Of a stretch of 64,000 bases of DNA, positions 20,021-29,987 are shown one piece after another. Within the stretch, counting starts at the first letter, position 1. Each line of letters opens with the position of its first letter. The position numbers and the translations under genes were made by a program. This DNA is from Methylotuvimicrobium sp. KM2 (GTDB taxonomy: Bacteria; Pseudomonadota; Gammaproteobacteria; Methylococcales; Methylomonadaceae), in the NCBI RefSeq assembly GCF_038051925.1, contig NZ_CP150634.1, positions 3,418,300 through 3,482,299 on the forward strand, written 5' to 3'. The notes beneath the pieces are model-generated. The model did no database searches, had not been told where the DNA came from, and saw nothing but the letters and a program-made list of their open reading frames with translations.

Positions 20021-22099
20021 CTAAACCGCCCGAAGACTATTCAAAAACATCGGAACAGCTTCCGCCGGCATCGGTTTGGCGAACAAAAAGCCCTGCATGA
20101 TATCGGCATCTCTATGCAGCAGATAGTCTCGCTGCGCCTCGGTTTCAACGCCTTCGGCAACCACCTCGATACCGAGCGCATGAGCCAGCGCAATCGTTGC
20201 CGAACAAATAGCCGCATCGTTCGGATCGGTTTCGATATCCTTGACAAAGGTACGATCCAATTTCAAGCGTTGAATCGGCAATAGTTTTAAATAAGACAAC
20301 GATGAATAGCCGGTACCGAAATCATCGATAGCGAGCTCCACGCCGATGTTTCGTAAAGCCTTGAAAATCTCGATTGCAACTTCAGGGTTTAGCATCGCCG
20401 CCGACTCGGTGATTTCCAATTCCAAATCGCCGCCTGCTAATTCGTTTGCCCGTAGAACGCTAGCAACCCGTTGGACCAAATGCGCTTGCCGTAATTGCTG
20501 TACCGATAGATTCACCGCAATTCTCACATCCTTGAAACCTTGACCGCGCCAATCCCGTAATTGCGAACAAGCGGTATTGAGCACCCACTCGCCCAACCGG
20601 TCTATCAAACCGATTTCCTCGGCGACAGGGATAAATTGATCGGGAGGAACATTGCCCAAAACGGGATGCTCCCAACGAAGCAGTACTTCCAAGCCGATCA
20701 CATGGTCGCTTTCGGATTTAACCTGCGGCTGATAGTGTAAATACAACTGCCCTTTTTCCAAGGCTTCATGGAGGCTATGTTCCAACAACAATCTGTCATT
20801 GGTGAGATGCTTCATCTCGGCCCGGAAAAACTGGTAATTGTTTCGCCCGACCGCTTTGGCATGATACATCGCGGTATCGGCATTTTTCATCAACAACTCG
20901 ATGGTCTCGCCATCATGTGGATATAAACTAATACCAATACTGGGCGTGGTTCGTAAATTAACCCCATTAACTAAATAAGGTTTCGACAACGCGGTCAATA
21001 TTTTATCCGCAACATGGGCTGAGGCATGCGCGGCATTTTTATCGGTCAGTACAATCACGAACTCATCACCGCCCAAACGTACGACCAAATCGCTATCGCG
21101 CACGCTATCCTTAAGCCGATGCGCCACTTCGATCAACAGGCCGTCGCCTACCTGATGCCCCAACGAATCATTAATCACCTTAAACCGATCCAAATCGATA
21201 AACATTACCGCCGCCTCTTCTTCTTTTCGGCGAACCAGCAGCATCGTCTGCTTCAGACTAATTTGCAGATACAAACGATTCGGTAAATCGGTCAACGGGT
21301 CATGATGCGCGATATGGCGAATCTTTTCCTCGGTGGCTTTTTGCGCACTGATATCGGCGAAGCTGGCGATATAATAATCGACCGAACCCGACACGCTGCG
21401 CACGACCGATATCGTCAATAGTTTCGGATAGACGCAGCCGTCCTTATGCCTATCCCAAATCTCGCCTTGCCAGAATCCCGACTCATTGATCGAATGCCAC
21501 ATCGCGCGATATTCGTCGGGAGTCGTTTTACCTGAAGCTAGAATACTGGGGCTTTTTCCGCGAACCTCACTCGCCGTGTACCCGGTTAACCGCGAGAATG
21601 CCGGATTGATTTTAAGAATGTGATTGTTCCGGTCGGTTATCATGATCGCTTCGCCACTGTGCTCAAACACATGCGCCGCCAAGCGTAATTGAGCCTCCGC
21701 GTATTTGCGTTGCAAAATATTGCGCACTCGAGCCATCAACACCGGAACCACGACCGGCTTGGTTAAATAATCGTCGGCCCCAAGATCCAGACCGGCGACT
21801 TGGCTTTGTTCGGAGCTATCCGCACTGACAAATATCACCGGAATATCTTTTGTTTCCGGTCGCGCGCGCAATTCACGCATCACCTCAATACCATTCATGC
21901 CGGGCATCATCACATCCAGCAGAATCAACTCAGGTTTGTCGTGGCGCTCGGCCAAATCCAATGCGGCAGGACCGTTGACGGCAATTTTGATACGGTAATC
22001 GGCTTTCAAAGCAGCCGCTAAAACATGGATATTGGCGGGCACATCGTCGGCCAACAATATGAGCGGTTTCTTCCCGGTTTCGTCCACCGTCTGAATCAT
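20021..22099 (-). CDS. Response regulator with PAS, GGDEF and EAL domains (output of adjacent hybrid kinase)
   Basis: 692 residues. REC at 14-130 (LILLADDVPANIHVL, phospho-acceptor in LILLDVMMPGMNG), PAS at about 140-260, GGDEF at about 275-430 (RLGGDEFVIVL, with RDSD forming an RxxD inhibitory site), and EAL at about 440-690 (GLEVLLRWEHPVLG, EITESAAM, IDDFGTGYSSLSYLK, VVAEGVET). Catalytic residues of both enzyme domains appear present. The start codon follows the hybrid-kinase stop directly (TAA then ATG), so it is almost certainly the kinase's cognate output, turning the signal into a change in c-di-GMP. Confidence 0.94.
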   Translation of the reverse strand: MIQTVDETGKKPLILLADDVPANIHVLAAALKADYRIKIAVNGPAALDLAERHDKPELILLDVMMPGMNGIEVMRELRARPETKDIPVIFVSADSSEQSQVAGLDLGADDYLTKPVVVPVLMARVRNILQRKYAEAQLRLAAHVFEHSGEAIMITDRNNHILKINPAFSRLTGYTASEVRGKSPSILASGKTTPDEYRAMWHSINESGFWQGEIWDRHKDGCVYPKLLTISVVRSVSGSVDYYIASFADISAQKATEEKIRHIAHHDPLTDLPNRLYLQISLKQTMLLVRRKEEEAAVMFIDLDRFKVINDSLGHQVGDGLLIEVAHRLKDSVRDSDLVVRLGGDEFVIVLTDKNAAHASAHVADKILTALSKPYLVNGVNLRTTPSIGISLYPHDGETIELLMKNADTAMYHAKAVGRNNYQFFRAEMKHLTNDRLLLEHSLHEALEKGQLYLHYQPQVKSESDHVIGLEVLLRWEHPVLGNVPPDQFIPVAEEIGLIDRLGEWVLNTACSQLRDWRGQGFKDVRIAVNLSVQQLRQAHLVQRVASVLRANELAGGDLELEITESAAMLNPEVAIEIFKALRNIGVELAIDDFGTGYSSLSYLKLLPIQRLKLDRTFVKDIETDPNDAAICSATIALAHALGIEVVAEGVETEAQRDYLLHRDADIMQGFLFAKPMPAEAVPMFLNSLRAV

Positions 22100-25000
22100 T
22101 TAACTATCCTGCTTCAACAAGGTCAAAAGTCGTTCAATCGTGGTCATTGCGCCGCTGTAATCGAATCTGTCGAGTTGATCTCGCAAGCGTTTCAGCAGTT
22201 CGCCGGCCTGGCCGGAGCGATAAAGCACCGATAATGCATCTAAAGATGCTTCGGGAACCAACTCCCGCTCCTCGACATAGGGTAACAAATCATTTAATAC
22301 TTGCGCGATGGCTTTTACATCGGAATCCGATTTTTGGACACCGCTCGTTTCAAGCGGCGTTAACGAATTGGCAATCGCGTCAACGGCCTGCTGTAGTTGT
22401 AGAATAAAAGACCGGTATAAGTCGGAATTGGATCCGGAATATATGTCCTTTTCCAATGCGGCGGCTGCGAGACTCAACGAATCCGCGCCCAAATGCCCCG
22501 CCAATCCTTTAATAGAGTGCAGCATGGCTGCCGCTTCGTCGTATCGCTGTTCCCGCATTAGCCGGTCGAATTGTGCCGGCGAATTGCTGTATTCATCGAA
22601 AAAACCGACCAACAACCGACGTAATAACACGGCATTACCATCGACCCTCCTTAATGCCCGATCCATATCGAAGCCGGGCAAATCAGGCAACTTTACGGCA
22701 TTCGCCACAACTTCGGATTCCAAATTGACTTTGCGCGCGTCCTCTTTGACGCTCAAACCCTTGAACCATTTAACCAAGACCCGCTCAAGGTCGCTAGGGT
22801 CGACCGGCTTCGCGACAAAGTCGTCCGCGCCGACGAGCCGGCATCGAGCGCGTTCCTCGGGCATTACCGCCGCACTCATCACGACAACCGGCAAGACACG
22901 GTAATCCGGTATCGCCTTGATTCGGCGAGTGGCTTCGAAACCGTCCATTTCCGGCATCTGCAAATCCATCAGCACCATGTCGAAAATTTCTTGTTCAAGC
23001 TTGTCTAACGCGACTCGACCGTTTTCGGCAACCGTGACCGATGCGCCTCTATTTTGCAAAATTTCAACGACGACTTCTTGGTTGAGCACATTATCCTCAA
23101 CCACCAAAATTTTTTTACCTTCGAGACGAATCGCGCCAAGCACTTTATCTTCAGGCTTAGGAATCACGGAATGCCCTGCCAGCGTTTCGTATAACACCGA
23201 TGGCGTTACCGGTTTGGTCAAGATCTTATCGAAATGGACCCTATCGGCTTGAGCTAAAAGCTGCTCTTTATCATAAGCCGTAATCATGATCACTGTCAGC
23301 GGATGTTTCAACAAGCCCTGACGACAATCCTTTTCAAGCCGACCCGCTACTTCGGCCCCGCTCATGCCGGGCATACGCCAGTCGAGCAGCACCGTAGAAA
23401 ACGGACAATTCTTTTGTTCCGCCCCATAAATACGGCGCAAAGCATCTTCTCCCGAATCAGATGTTTCGCAGAACACCCCCCACTCGGTTAATAAACACTC
23501 GAGTATCAAACGAGAAGTCGATTGATCGTCAACGACAAGTACCCGCTGAGCTCGGATCCGGCTTAAATCGAGATTTTGCGGCGCTTCCGCTTCGATACCG
23601 ACGCGAACCGTAAACGTAAAAACAGCCCCCTCGCCTTCGACGCCGGCGGCACCGATCGTGCCACCCATTAAAGCGACTATCTTGCTGCAAATCGCCAAAC
23701 CCAAACCGGTTCCGCCGAATTGCCTAGTAATCGAGCTATCGGCTTGCGTAAACGGCTGAAATAATAACTCGGCTTTTTCCTGAGACAAACCGATGCCGGT
23801 ATCGCGAACCGAGAATTGCAACAGTAACGAATCGTCGCTCTGCTCAATCGCTTCGACCTTGATATGAACTTCGCCCTCGTTGGTAAACTTAATTGCATTA
23901 CCGACCAGGTTATTAAGCACCTGAGTCAAGCGTAACGGATCGCCAATCAACGTACGATTTACAGCCGAATCGATTTCAAAAAACAGCTCCAAGCCTTTTT
24001 CCTCTATACGCGCGGCGAACAAATCGGCGACCGATGTCAGTACCGACTCCACTCGAAACGGCACCCGGTCTATTTCAAGACGCCCGGCCTCGATTTTCGA
24101 ATAATCGAGCACATCGTTAAGAATGCTCAGCAGGGCTTTCGACGAAGCATGCACTTTTTGCAGAAAATCCTTCTGCCGGACATTGAGTTCGGTTTCCAAA
24201 ACCAATTGCGTCAAGCCCAATATGGCATTCATCGGCGTGCGAATTTCATGACTCATATTGGCGAGAAACGCCGACTTGGCTCGATTGGCCGCTTCCGCGC
24301 TTTGCTTGGCTTCGATTAAGGCCGCTTCGGTTTCCTTTCGAGCACCGATATCGCGCAAAAAGACGACCAATCGGCCTTCGCCAACCGGTAAATAATTGAC
24401 GCTAACTTCGATATCCAATAATCGACCATCTTTATGCCGATGCCGGGTTTCGAATCGATCCGCCCCGTTTTTAAAAATATTATCGAGATGCTGTTGAGTT
24501 TCTTCGGGGCTTTCAATCGCTTCGATATTCCGTATTGTCATTTGCCGCAGCTCATCCCGTTCATAGCCGATTAAACGGCAATAAGCGTCATTGACATCGA
24601 TAAAACGACCTTGACTGTCGCACAACGCAAAACCGTCCTGTGTCGTTTCGAGAATGGTGCGATACTCGGCCTCGGACTCCTTACGCGCAGTGATATCGAT
24701 AATCATGCCGATAAAATTGATCGGTTGCCCTTGTAAGTCTCGCAATACTGTTACCGTCAAATCCCCCCAAACCACTCGTCCGGATTTTGCGACGTATCGC
24801 TTTTCGAGCCGATAATCGTCTCTTCGACCCTCTACGATTTCTGCAACCAAACCCACTTCCATCGACAAGTCATCGGCATAAGTCAGTTTTGCGAAATTGA
24901 CATCCGACAGCTCGGTCGTCGAATATTCTAAAAAACGAGCCAAACTATCGTTCGCCTGCAACAAATTACCCTCGGCATCGGCAAAAGCCATGCCGATACT

Positions 25001-26689
25001 GGCTTTTTCGAAAATTGTTCGAAAACGCATTTCGCTATCCAACAACGCTTGCTCAACCTTTTTTAATTTACCGATATCGACCGCTATCCCGAGATAACCG
25101 CTAATCATTCGATCGACATTACGCATCGTACTAACCGACAACAATACCGGAATCACCGAGCCATCCTTACGCCGATAGAGCCATTCATGCTCATTGGGTT
25201 TATTATTACGCGATTTAACAATAATCGTATCGAAACCGGGTCTTACCGGTATCCCCAACTGTTCGGAAAACTCTTGCGTCCGCTTTTCTAGCTCATCGGA
25301 ATCATGAAATATGTCGGGGCTTTGCTTGCCGATCACTTCGTCCGCCAGATAGCCCAGCATGTCTTCGGCAGCACGGTTGAATACGGTAATGATCCCTTCC
25401 GGTGTAGTCGCAATAATCGCATGCGCGGCATTATCCAGTATCGCGGCATGCAGCGTTAACAAATCCTGCAAACGCCGGTTCGCGTTTTCCAAATCTGCAG
25501 TTCGCTGCTCGACGCGGAGTTCCAACAGCAATTGATCTTCCGCCAACCGGTCGGCCATACGGTTGAAACTGCCCGCCAACTCCTTCAGTTCCTGCCAGCC
25601 TTCGACCGGCACTCTTCGATCGATATCGCCGCCGGCAATAGACCCGGCGACTTCAGTCACCTTTCGTATCGGCAAAATCAACGCCCTGCCGAACCACAGC
25701 GCGGTGAGACTCGACAAAACAAACAATAACGCCAATGCTCCCCAAGTCAGTTGTCGTAGTCTCTGAGCCGCAGCAAGAGCTTCGTCGACATCCATTTTGA
25801 CGACCATCCCCCAGCCCAAGGATGGCAAATAGCGCCATACCGATACGATATCGACGCCCACATAATCCTGAGTCACGCCCATACCGAGTTCACCCGACAA
25901 GGCTGATCGCATCGGACTAGCGGTTTCCGTCAATGGTACATGATAGCGAAAAGCGGCCTCGCTAATTCGACTCAAGGGGGCGACATACAATGTGTGATCG
26001 CCCTCACGCTGCGCCAGCACGGTCTCGCCGGTCCCACCCAAGCCGGTGTTGTCGGCAGTGACTTGTGTCAATCGATTGAGATCCAATTGAAAAGCCAGGG
26101 TTCCAATCGGCCTGCCGTCGCGCAGCAACGGCGTGACGATAAAAACAGCGGGGTTATTTCCGGAAGGTTCGTAGAGCGCCACCGGCGTCACTTGTGTATC
26201 GAGCAATGCCAAAGCGCTACGCTGGGCTTCGGCCAGCGCCGTATCGCGTAAAAACCCGGAATTTAAATTAGTGCCGAGGTCGCCTTCATGCAATATCGAA
26301 AAAATGACATTACCGAGTTTATCGATCAACAACAGGTCGTAATATCCGCTACTGTCTTTAAATCTGACAAAATCGCTTCGATACTTGCGTATTTCATTTC
26401 GATATTGCACAGAATCGATCGACCCGTCGAATAAAGCCGAAAGCGTGTCCAAGGCTTGATTCGTCAACGACATATTGGCTAAAAATTGAGCATCGTCCAA
26501 GCGTTCGCTTAGGTAAGCCTCGATTTGATCCTGTTTTTTATCGGCAATCGAAGACAAATGCGTCATGACCGTTCTAGTTAATTCTTGCTCGAACGTTCCG
26601 ACGAACAAATAAGCCAAGCCCGCCAACGGCAACGGCGACACCATCAAAAAAACGAATAAAGAGCGAGGAATGATTTTACCTAGAATCAT
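22100..26689 (-). CDS. Hybrid sensor histidine kinase with Cache, HAMP, PAS domains, two receivers and Hpt
   Basis: 1529 residues. Order: TM helix (about 10-32); large periplasmic Cache-type sensor (about 33-310); TM helix (about 312-335); HAMP; PAS domains at about 410-530, 550-670 and 675-795; HisKA with phospho-His in SHEIRTPMNAILG (about 815); HATPase with NLVGNAIKFTNEG, DTGIGLS and GGTGLGLAIC (about 996); REC1 (VLVVDDQSTSR, acceptor in LLDWRMPGMSG); REC2 (ILVVEDNVLNQ, acceptor in LMDLQMPEMDGF); and Hpt (AAMLHSIKGLAGHLGA, about 1387). This is a BarA/TorS-type phosphorelay in one chain. Its ATG overlaps the stop of the binding-protein gene (ATGA), and the regulator gene follows without a gap, giving a three-gene signalling operon. 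Confidence 0.95.
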   Translation of the reverse strand: MILGKIIPRSLFVFLMVSPLPLAGLAYLFVGTFEQELTRTVMTHLSSIADKKQDQIEAYLSERLDDAQFLANMSLTNQALDTLSALFDGSIDSVQYRNEIRKYRSDFVRFKDSSGYYDLLLIDKLGNVIFSILHEGDLGTNLNSGFLRDTALAEAQRSALALLDTQVTPVALYEPSGNNPAVFIVTPLLRDGRPIGTLAFQLDLNRLTQVTADNTGLGGTGETVLAQREGDHTLYVAPLSRISEAAFRYHVPLTETASPMRSALSGELGMGVTQDYVGVDIVSVWRYLPSLGWGMVVKMDVDEALAAAQRLRQLTWGALALLFVLSSLTALWFGRALILPIRKVTEVAGSIAGGDIDRRVPVEGWQELKELAGSFNRMADRLAEDQLLLELRVEQRTADLENANRRLQDLLTLHAAILDNAAHAIIATTPEGIITVFNRAAEDMLGYLADEVIGKQSPDIFHDSDELEKRTQEFSEQLGIPVRPGFDTIIVKSRNNKPNEHEWLYRRKDGSVIPVLLSVSTMRNVDRMISGYLGIAVDIGKLKKVEQALLDSEMRFRTIFEKASIGMAFADAEGNLLQANDSLARFLEYSTTELSDVNFAKLTYADDLSMEVGLVAEIVEGRRDDYRLEKRYVAKSGRVVWGDLTVTVLRDLQGQPINFIGMIIDITARKESEAEYRTILETTQDGFALCDSQGRFIDVNDAYCRLIGYERDELRQMTIRNIEAIESPEETQQHLDNIFKNGADRFETRHRHKDGRLLDIEVSVNYLPVGEGRLVVFLRDIGARKETEAALIEAKQSAEAANRAKSAFLANMSHEIRTPMNAILGLTQLVLETELNVRQKDFLQKVHASSKALLSILNDVLDYSKIEAGRLEIDRVPFRVESVLTSVADLFAARIEEKGLELFFEIDSAVNRTLIGDPLRLTQVLNNLVGNAIKFTNEGEVHIKVEAIEQSDDSLLLQFSVRDTGIGLSQEKAELLFQPFTQADSSITRQFGGTGLGLAICSKIVALMGGTIGAAGVEGEGAVFTFTVRVGIEAEAPQNLDLSRIRAQRVLVVDDQSTSRLILECLLTEWGVFCETSDSGEDALRRIYGAEQKNCPFSTVLLDWRMPGMSGAEVAGRLEKDCRQGLLKHPLTVIMITAYDKEQLLAQADRVHFDKILTKPVTPSVLYETLAGHSVIPKPEDKVLGAIRLEGKKILVVEDNVLNQEVVVEILQNRGASVTVAENGRVALDKLEQEIFDMVLMDLQMPEMDGFEATRRIKAIPDYRVLPVVVMSAAVMPEERARCRLVGADDFVAKPVDPSDLERVLVKWFKGLSVKEDARKVNLESEVVANAVKLPDLPGFDMDRALRRVDGNAVLLRRLLVGFFDEYSNSPAQFDRLMREQRYDEAAAMLHSIKGLAGHLGADSLSLAAAALEKDIYSGSNSDLYRSFILQLQQAVDAIANSLTPLETSGVQKSDSDVKAIAQVLNDLLPYVEERELVPEASLDALSVLYRSGQAGELLKRLRDQLDRFDYSGAMTTIERLLTLLKQDS

Positions 26690-27984
26690 TGGCTGTCCTT
26701 GTGTTGCAAGGATTGATCCTCGAATGCGTCATCGACTTGCAAACCTTGACTCGCGCCGGCTTTAACATTTGATGACACGCTTTCCAACACCTCGAACCAC
26801 TGCTCCCGAGTTCGATAATACGGCCAAGACTTGGGCCGTAGCGGCTTTTCGGTGGCAAAAACCTGCTCAAATTGCCCTCCGGGCATCACTTGCCCGATAC
26901 GCACCATTTTCCAAGTATGCCGGGTCGATAAATCAACCGATGTAATTGCCGAAGGGCCGTTCACCGTTTGCCTTAAGATAGTTCGATTGACACGCGCCGC
27001 TTCGGCCGACCCTGCATCACGTACCGCTTGGGCCCAAAGTTTTACACTCACATAGGCCGCCTCCATCGCATCGCCAATCAAGCGGTCCTTGCCGAAACGC
27101 GCTCCGAATGCGTTAACGAATCGTTTGTTTTGAGGACGATCTACCGATTGAAAATAACTGCTTACCGTAAAATGCCGTTTGAACTTATCACCTCTCCAGG
27201 CTTGCATCTCACCCTCGCTAACACTAAACGACATCAAGGGTATATCGGCCAAACCCGCAGTCAGTAATCCGGCAAAAAATGCCTTATTCGTATCGCCGTT
27301 CAAAGTATTGAGTACGACATCGGGCCTTTGCTGCCGGATGTCCCGAACGACCGCGGCAACATCTTGTTGGCCTAAAGGCACATAACGTTCGGCTAATACT
27401 TGTCCGTCGATAGCGGTTATCAAATCACGAATAATAATATTTGCCGTATGGGGAAAAATATAATCCGAACCGACTAGATAGACGCGGCTACCGAAATGCT
27501 CGAGCGCCCAATGTGTCCCGGGAACGATTTGTTGATTCGGCGCGGAGCCGGTATAGACGATATTTGGCGACTGCTCGAGCCCTTCATATTGGACCGGATA
27601 AAACAGTAGATGATCGAAGCGCTCAACGACCGGTTTGACCGCTTTACGACAAGCAGATGTCCAACAAGCAAACAATGCATCGACTTTCTCTTGTGTAATC
27701 AGTCGCTCGGCCTCATGAAAAAACACTTGCCAATCGGATTGTCCGTCGACGACTTTCATTTCGACGAGACGTCCCAGCAACCCGCCTTCGTTATTGATTT
27801 CGTCAACCGCCAAGCTAATCGCATCGATCAATGGCGCCTCGCTGACCGACATCGTGCCGGTCAGCGAATAAATCACGCCAATTCGAATCGGCTCGGGCCC
27901 GGGTGGCGTTGCCCGAATCGTCAATAATGCGATTAACAACACGGCAACGCTAATCCGTAGCAAAATAGTTAGTATTTTATGCAT
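26686..27984 (-). CDS. Periplasmic substrate-binding protein of UrtA/Peripla_BP_5 type, likely sensory
   Basis: 432 residues from the ATG at 27984. A hydrophobic N-terminal segment (ILTILLRISVAVLLIALLT) serves as signal or anchor; no lipobox is seen. The mature part resembles urea/amide-binding proteins: IRIGVIYSLTGTMSVSE, DAISLAVDEINNEGGLLGR, LFACWTSACRKAVKPVVE, HLLFYPVQYEGLEQSPNIVY. No ABC permease or ATPase lies nearby. It is translationally coupled to the hybrid kinase, so it probably binds a ligand and presents it to the kinase's periplasmic domain (inference). The longer frame up to 28191 runs into a REP element and is rejected. Confidence 0.88.
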   Translation of the reverse strand: MHKILTILLRISVAVLLIALLTIRATPPGPEPIRIGVIYSLTGTMSVSEAPLIDAISLAVDEINNEGGLLGRLVEMKVVDGQSDWQVFFHEAERLITQEKVDALFACWTSACRKAVKPVVERFDHLLFYPVQYEGLEQSPNIVYTGSAPNQQIVPGTHWALEHFGSRVYLVGSDYIFPHTANIIIRDLITAIDGQVLAERYVPLGQQDVAAVVRDIRQQRPDVVLNTLNGDTNKAFFAGLLTAGLADIPLMSFSVSEGEMQAWRGDKFKRHFTVSSYFQSVDRPQNKRFVNAFGARFGKDRLIGDAMEAAYVSVKLWAQAVRDAGSAEAARVNRTILRQTVNGPSAITSVDLSTRHTWKMVRIGQVMPGGQFEQVFATEKPLRPKSWPYYRTREQWFEVLESVSSNVKAGASQGLQVDDAFEDQSLQHKDSQ

Positions 27985-28026
27985 CGAGTGCCGCTCCCAA
28001 CATCGGATAATCCGAAAAAATCTGTC

Positions 28027-28250
28027 ATCCATGGCAACTGGATCCTTCAGCGCCTCCTTAAGCATCACCGAAATTTGAAGTACAGTTTCCTCGTTCCCAC
28101 CGCTCCTGCGTGGGAATGCATACCAACCATACCTCGGCAGCCGAGGTATGGGTTCCCACGGAGGACCGTGGGAACCAGAAAAACCAACCATCCATGGTAA
28201 TTGGCATCTCCAGCGCCTCCATAAGCATCACCGAATTTGAAGTAGAGTGG
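28027..28250. repeat. REP-type palindrome flanked by a direct repeat of about 58 bp
   Basis: The REP-like core at 28086-28178 (cgttcccaccgctcctgcgtggga ... tgggttcccacggagg) lies between two copies of a roughly 58-bp sequence. Each copy runs from atccatgg to gaatttgaagta, beginning near 28027 and 28190. The copies share cagcgcctcc(t/a)taagcatcaccg. The inner palindrome acctcggcagccgaggt is a further local hairpin. Confidence 0.7.
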
Positions 28251-28254
28251 ATAA

Positions 28255-29415
28255 TCAACTACAAGGATTATCGATGGTATAGACTTTTTCTCCGTCAATA
28301 CCGAGTACTTGCTCGCCTTTCAATAACCCCATCAACTCGCGACCAGCCATTGCATAGCGCCAACCTTTCAACAATAATGATTCGGGATCTTCAAACAATA
28401 ACAGTTCCAATGCCTTACGATCGGCCAATATAGCCGGATTCAGTGAATTTTCGTCCGCTCTAATGCGTACCAATGCCGTCAAGATATCCAAAATCGCTTC
28501 TTGCTGCGGGGTCTTTTTGGGGGATCGGCCATTTTCGTGCAGTGGTATCGGCGGCCTTTGCTTCGCCTCATTGATCAATTGGCAAAGTACTTTGCCGTGC
28601 TTGTTGACCATGCGCTCATTGATATTATGGACTTTCAACATTTCTTCGACGGTACCGGGCTGCTGCTTTGCCAGCTCGAACATCATATCGTCGCGCAACA
28701 GCCAATTTCGCGGTCTATCTTCTTTTTGCGCGGTTTGTTCGCGCCACTTGGCCAAGGTTTGTACGATCGATAATTGTTTACCGGTCAATTTATTTTTGCC
28801 GCGAATTTTAAGCCAAGCATTTTCCGGTGAAATATCGTAAAGTTCGGGGTCGTTCAACATCGCAAAATCGTTTTCCAGCCAATCCAAACGATTGAGCTCG
28901 GCCAATTTTTTGAGCATGGTCTGATAAATTTGACATAAATAAATCACGTCGTCGGCAGCATACTGTAATTGGGCCTGACTGAGCGGCCTAACCGTCCAGT
29001 CGGTGCGGGTATGAGCTTTGCTGAGATTGATGTTCAAAAAACTCGATACCAGCATCGCATAACCGGGATTTTCCTGAAACCCTAATAAAGGGGCTGCAAT
29101 TTGCGTATCGAAAATAGGCTGCGGAATTTTACCTGTCAATTGATAAAAAATTTCCAGATCCTGCCGACAGGAATGGAACACTTTGGTTATCGCCGGATTA
29201 TAGATAGCCTCGAACAGCGCGCTTAAATCATTCAAAGCGATCGGGTCGACACAAGCAACCCATTCGGGCGTTGCGATTTGCAGCAAACAAAATTTGGGAT
29301 AATAAGTTTTTTCCCTGAGAAACTCGGTATCGAGCGCTAGCCAAGATTCCTTGGCGATCTGCCGGCACAATTCGTCAAGCTTTTGCGGAGTATCGATATA
29401 TTGAATGGCGGTCAT
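28255..29415 (-). CDS. rnd: Ribonuclease D
   Basis: A 3'-5' exoribonuclease acting in tRNA 3' maturation and RNA turnover. 386 residues. DEDDy motifs are visible: LALDTEFLREKTYYP (Asp, Glu), VFHSCRQDLEIFYQ (Asp), and LQYAADDVIYLCQIY (Tyr and Asp). The C-terminal half contains the HRDC domain (LKIRGKNKLTGKQLSIVQTL through WREQTAQKEDRPRNWLLRDD). Length is typical. It ends just before the REP block that separates it from the sensory operon. Confidence 0.96.
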   Translation of the reverse strand: MTAIQYIDTPQKLDELCRQIAKESWLALDTEFLREKTYYPKFCLLQIATPEWVACVDPIALNDLSALFEAIYNPAITKVFHSCRQDLEIFYQLTGKIPQPIFDTQIAAPLLGFQENPGYAMLVSSFLNINLSKAHTRTDWTVRPLSQAQLQYAADDVIYLCQIYQTMLKKLAELNRLDWLENDFAMLNDPELYDISPENAWLKIRGKNKLTGKQLSIVQTLAKWREQTAQKEDRPRNWLLRDDMMFELAKQQPGTVEEMLKVHNINERMVNKHGKVLCQLINEAKQRPPIPLHENGRSPKKTPQQEAILDILTALVRIRADENSLNPAILADRKALELLLFEDPESLLLKGWRYAMAGRELMGLLKGEQVLGIDGEKVYTIDNPCS

Positions 29416-29987
29416 GGTTCGTCACGTTAACTAAATGTATGCAACATGGCGGGCTTAATCTCTCAAACGAGAGGTAAACCAGACACCTTGCGAAAAACAT
29501 GCGATTATCACTTAGTTAAGTTAATTTTGCGACTCGAATTTATCCCTTTTGCATCTCAAATTTCGGCAATGCCTTAGGAGGCACCGGGGTGCTCGGCCCA
29601 TGCGCATCAAGCTAAGCACAAATCCCTGCTGCTAAATCGCAATCGACCGCTTCCGGCTAATCTAATCTGCGTAGCCCGGATGGAGCTTAGCGCAATCCGG
29701 GAATCTCGGAGCCACGCCATTCCCGTATTCCGCTACGCTATACCCTTCGCACTTCAAATTTCGGCAGTGCCTTAGAAGGCACCGGGGTGCTCGGCAAAGG
29801 CTTTGCCAGCATGGAGCTGGCATAGAGCCTACAGGGATGTATTCACGGCGTCCTTTGACGGGCACCCCGGTGCCGAATTTTGATCTCCGATAGGTATACA
29901 TACGGGCTACATGCTTGCTACATTTCGGAGCGGAGACATTTGGCAAATTTTTCCGATAAAAACGGTATGACTCGCTCTCCCTGGCGT
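29416..29987. other. Intergenic region filled with dispersed repeats
   Basis: A 572-bp gap with no gene. It contains a partial element end at about 29548-29600 (tctcaaatttcggcaatgcc, ggcaccggggtgctcgg), a gtagcccggatggagc...gcgcaatccggga repeat at about 29671-29740 (also at about 34395), and the full 158-bp MITE-like element at 29740-29897. Confidence 0.75.
29740..29897 (+). repeat. 158-bp MITE-like element, copy 2
   Basis: Same length as copy 1 at 8638-8795 and nearly identical in the opposite orientation. Outer ends are ATACC and GGTAT; inner arms are ttcaaatttcggcagtgcc and ggtgccgaattttgatct, then ggcaccggggtgc against gggcaccccggtgcc. The middle has gccagcatggagctggc. It encodes nothing and looks like a non-autonomous mobile or structured-RNA element. 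Confidence 0.8.
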
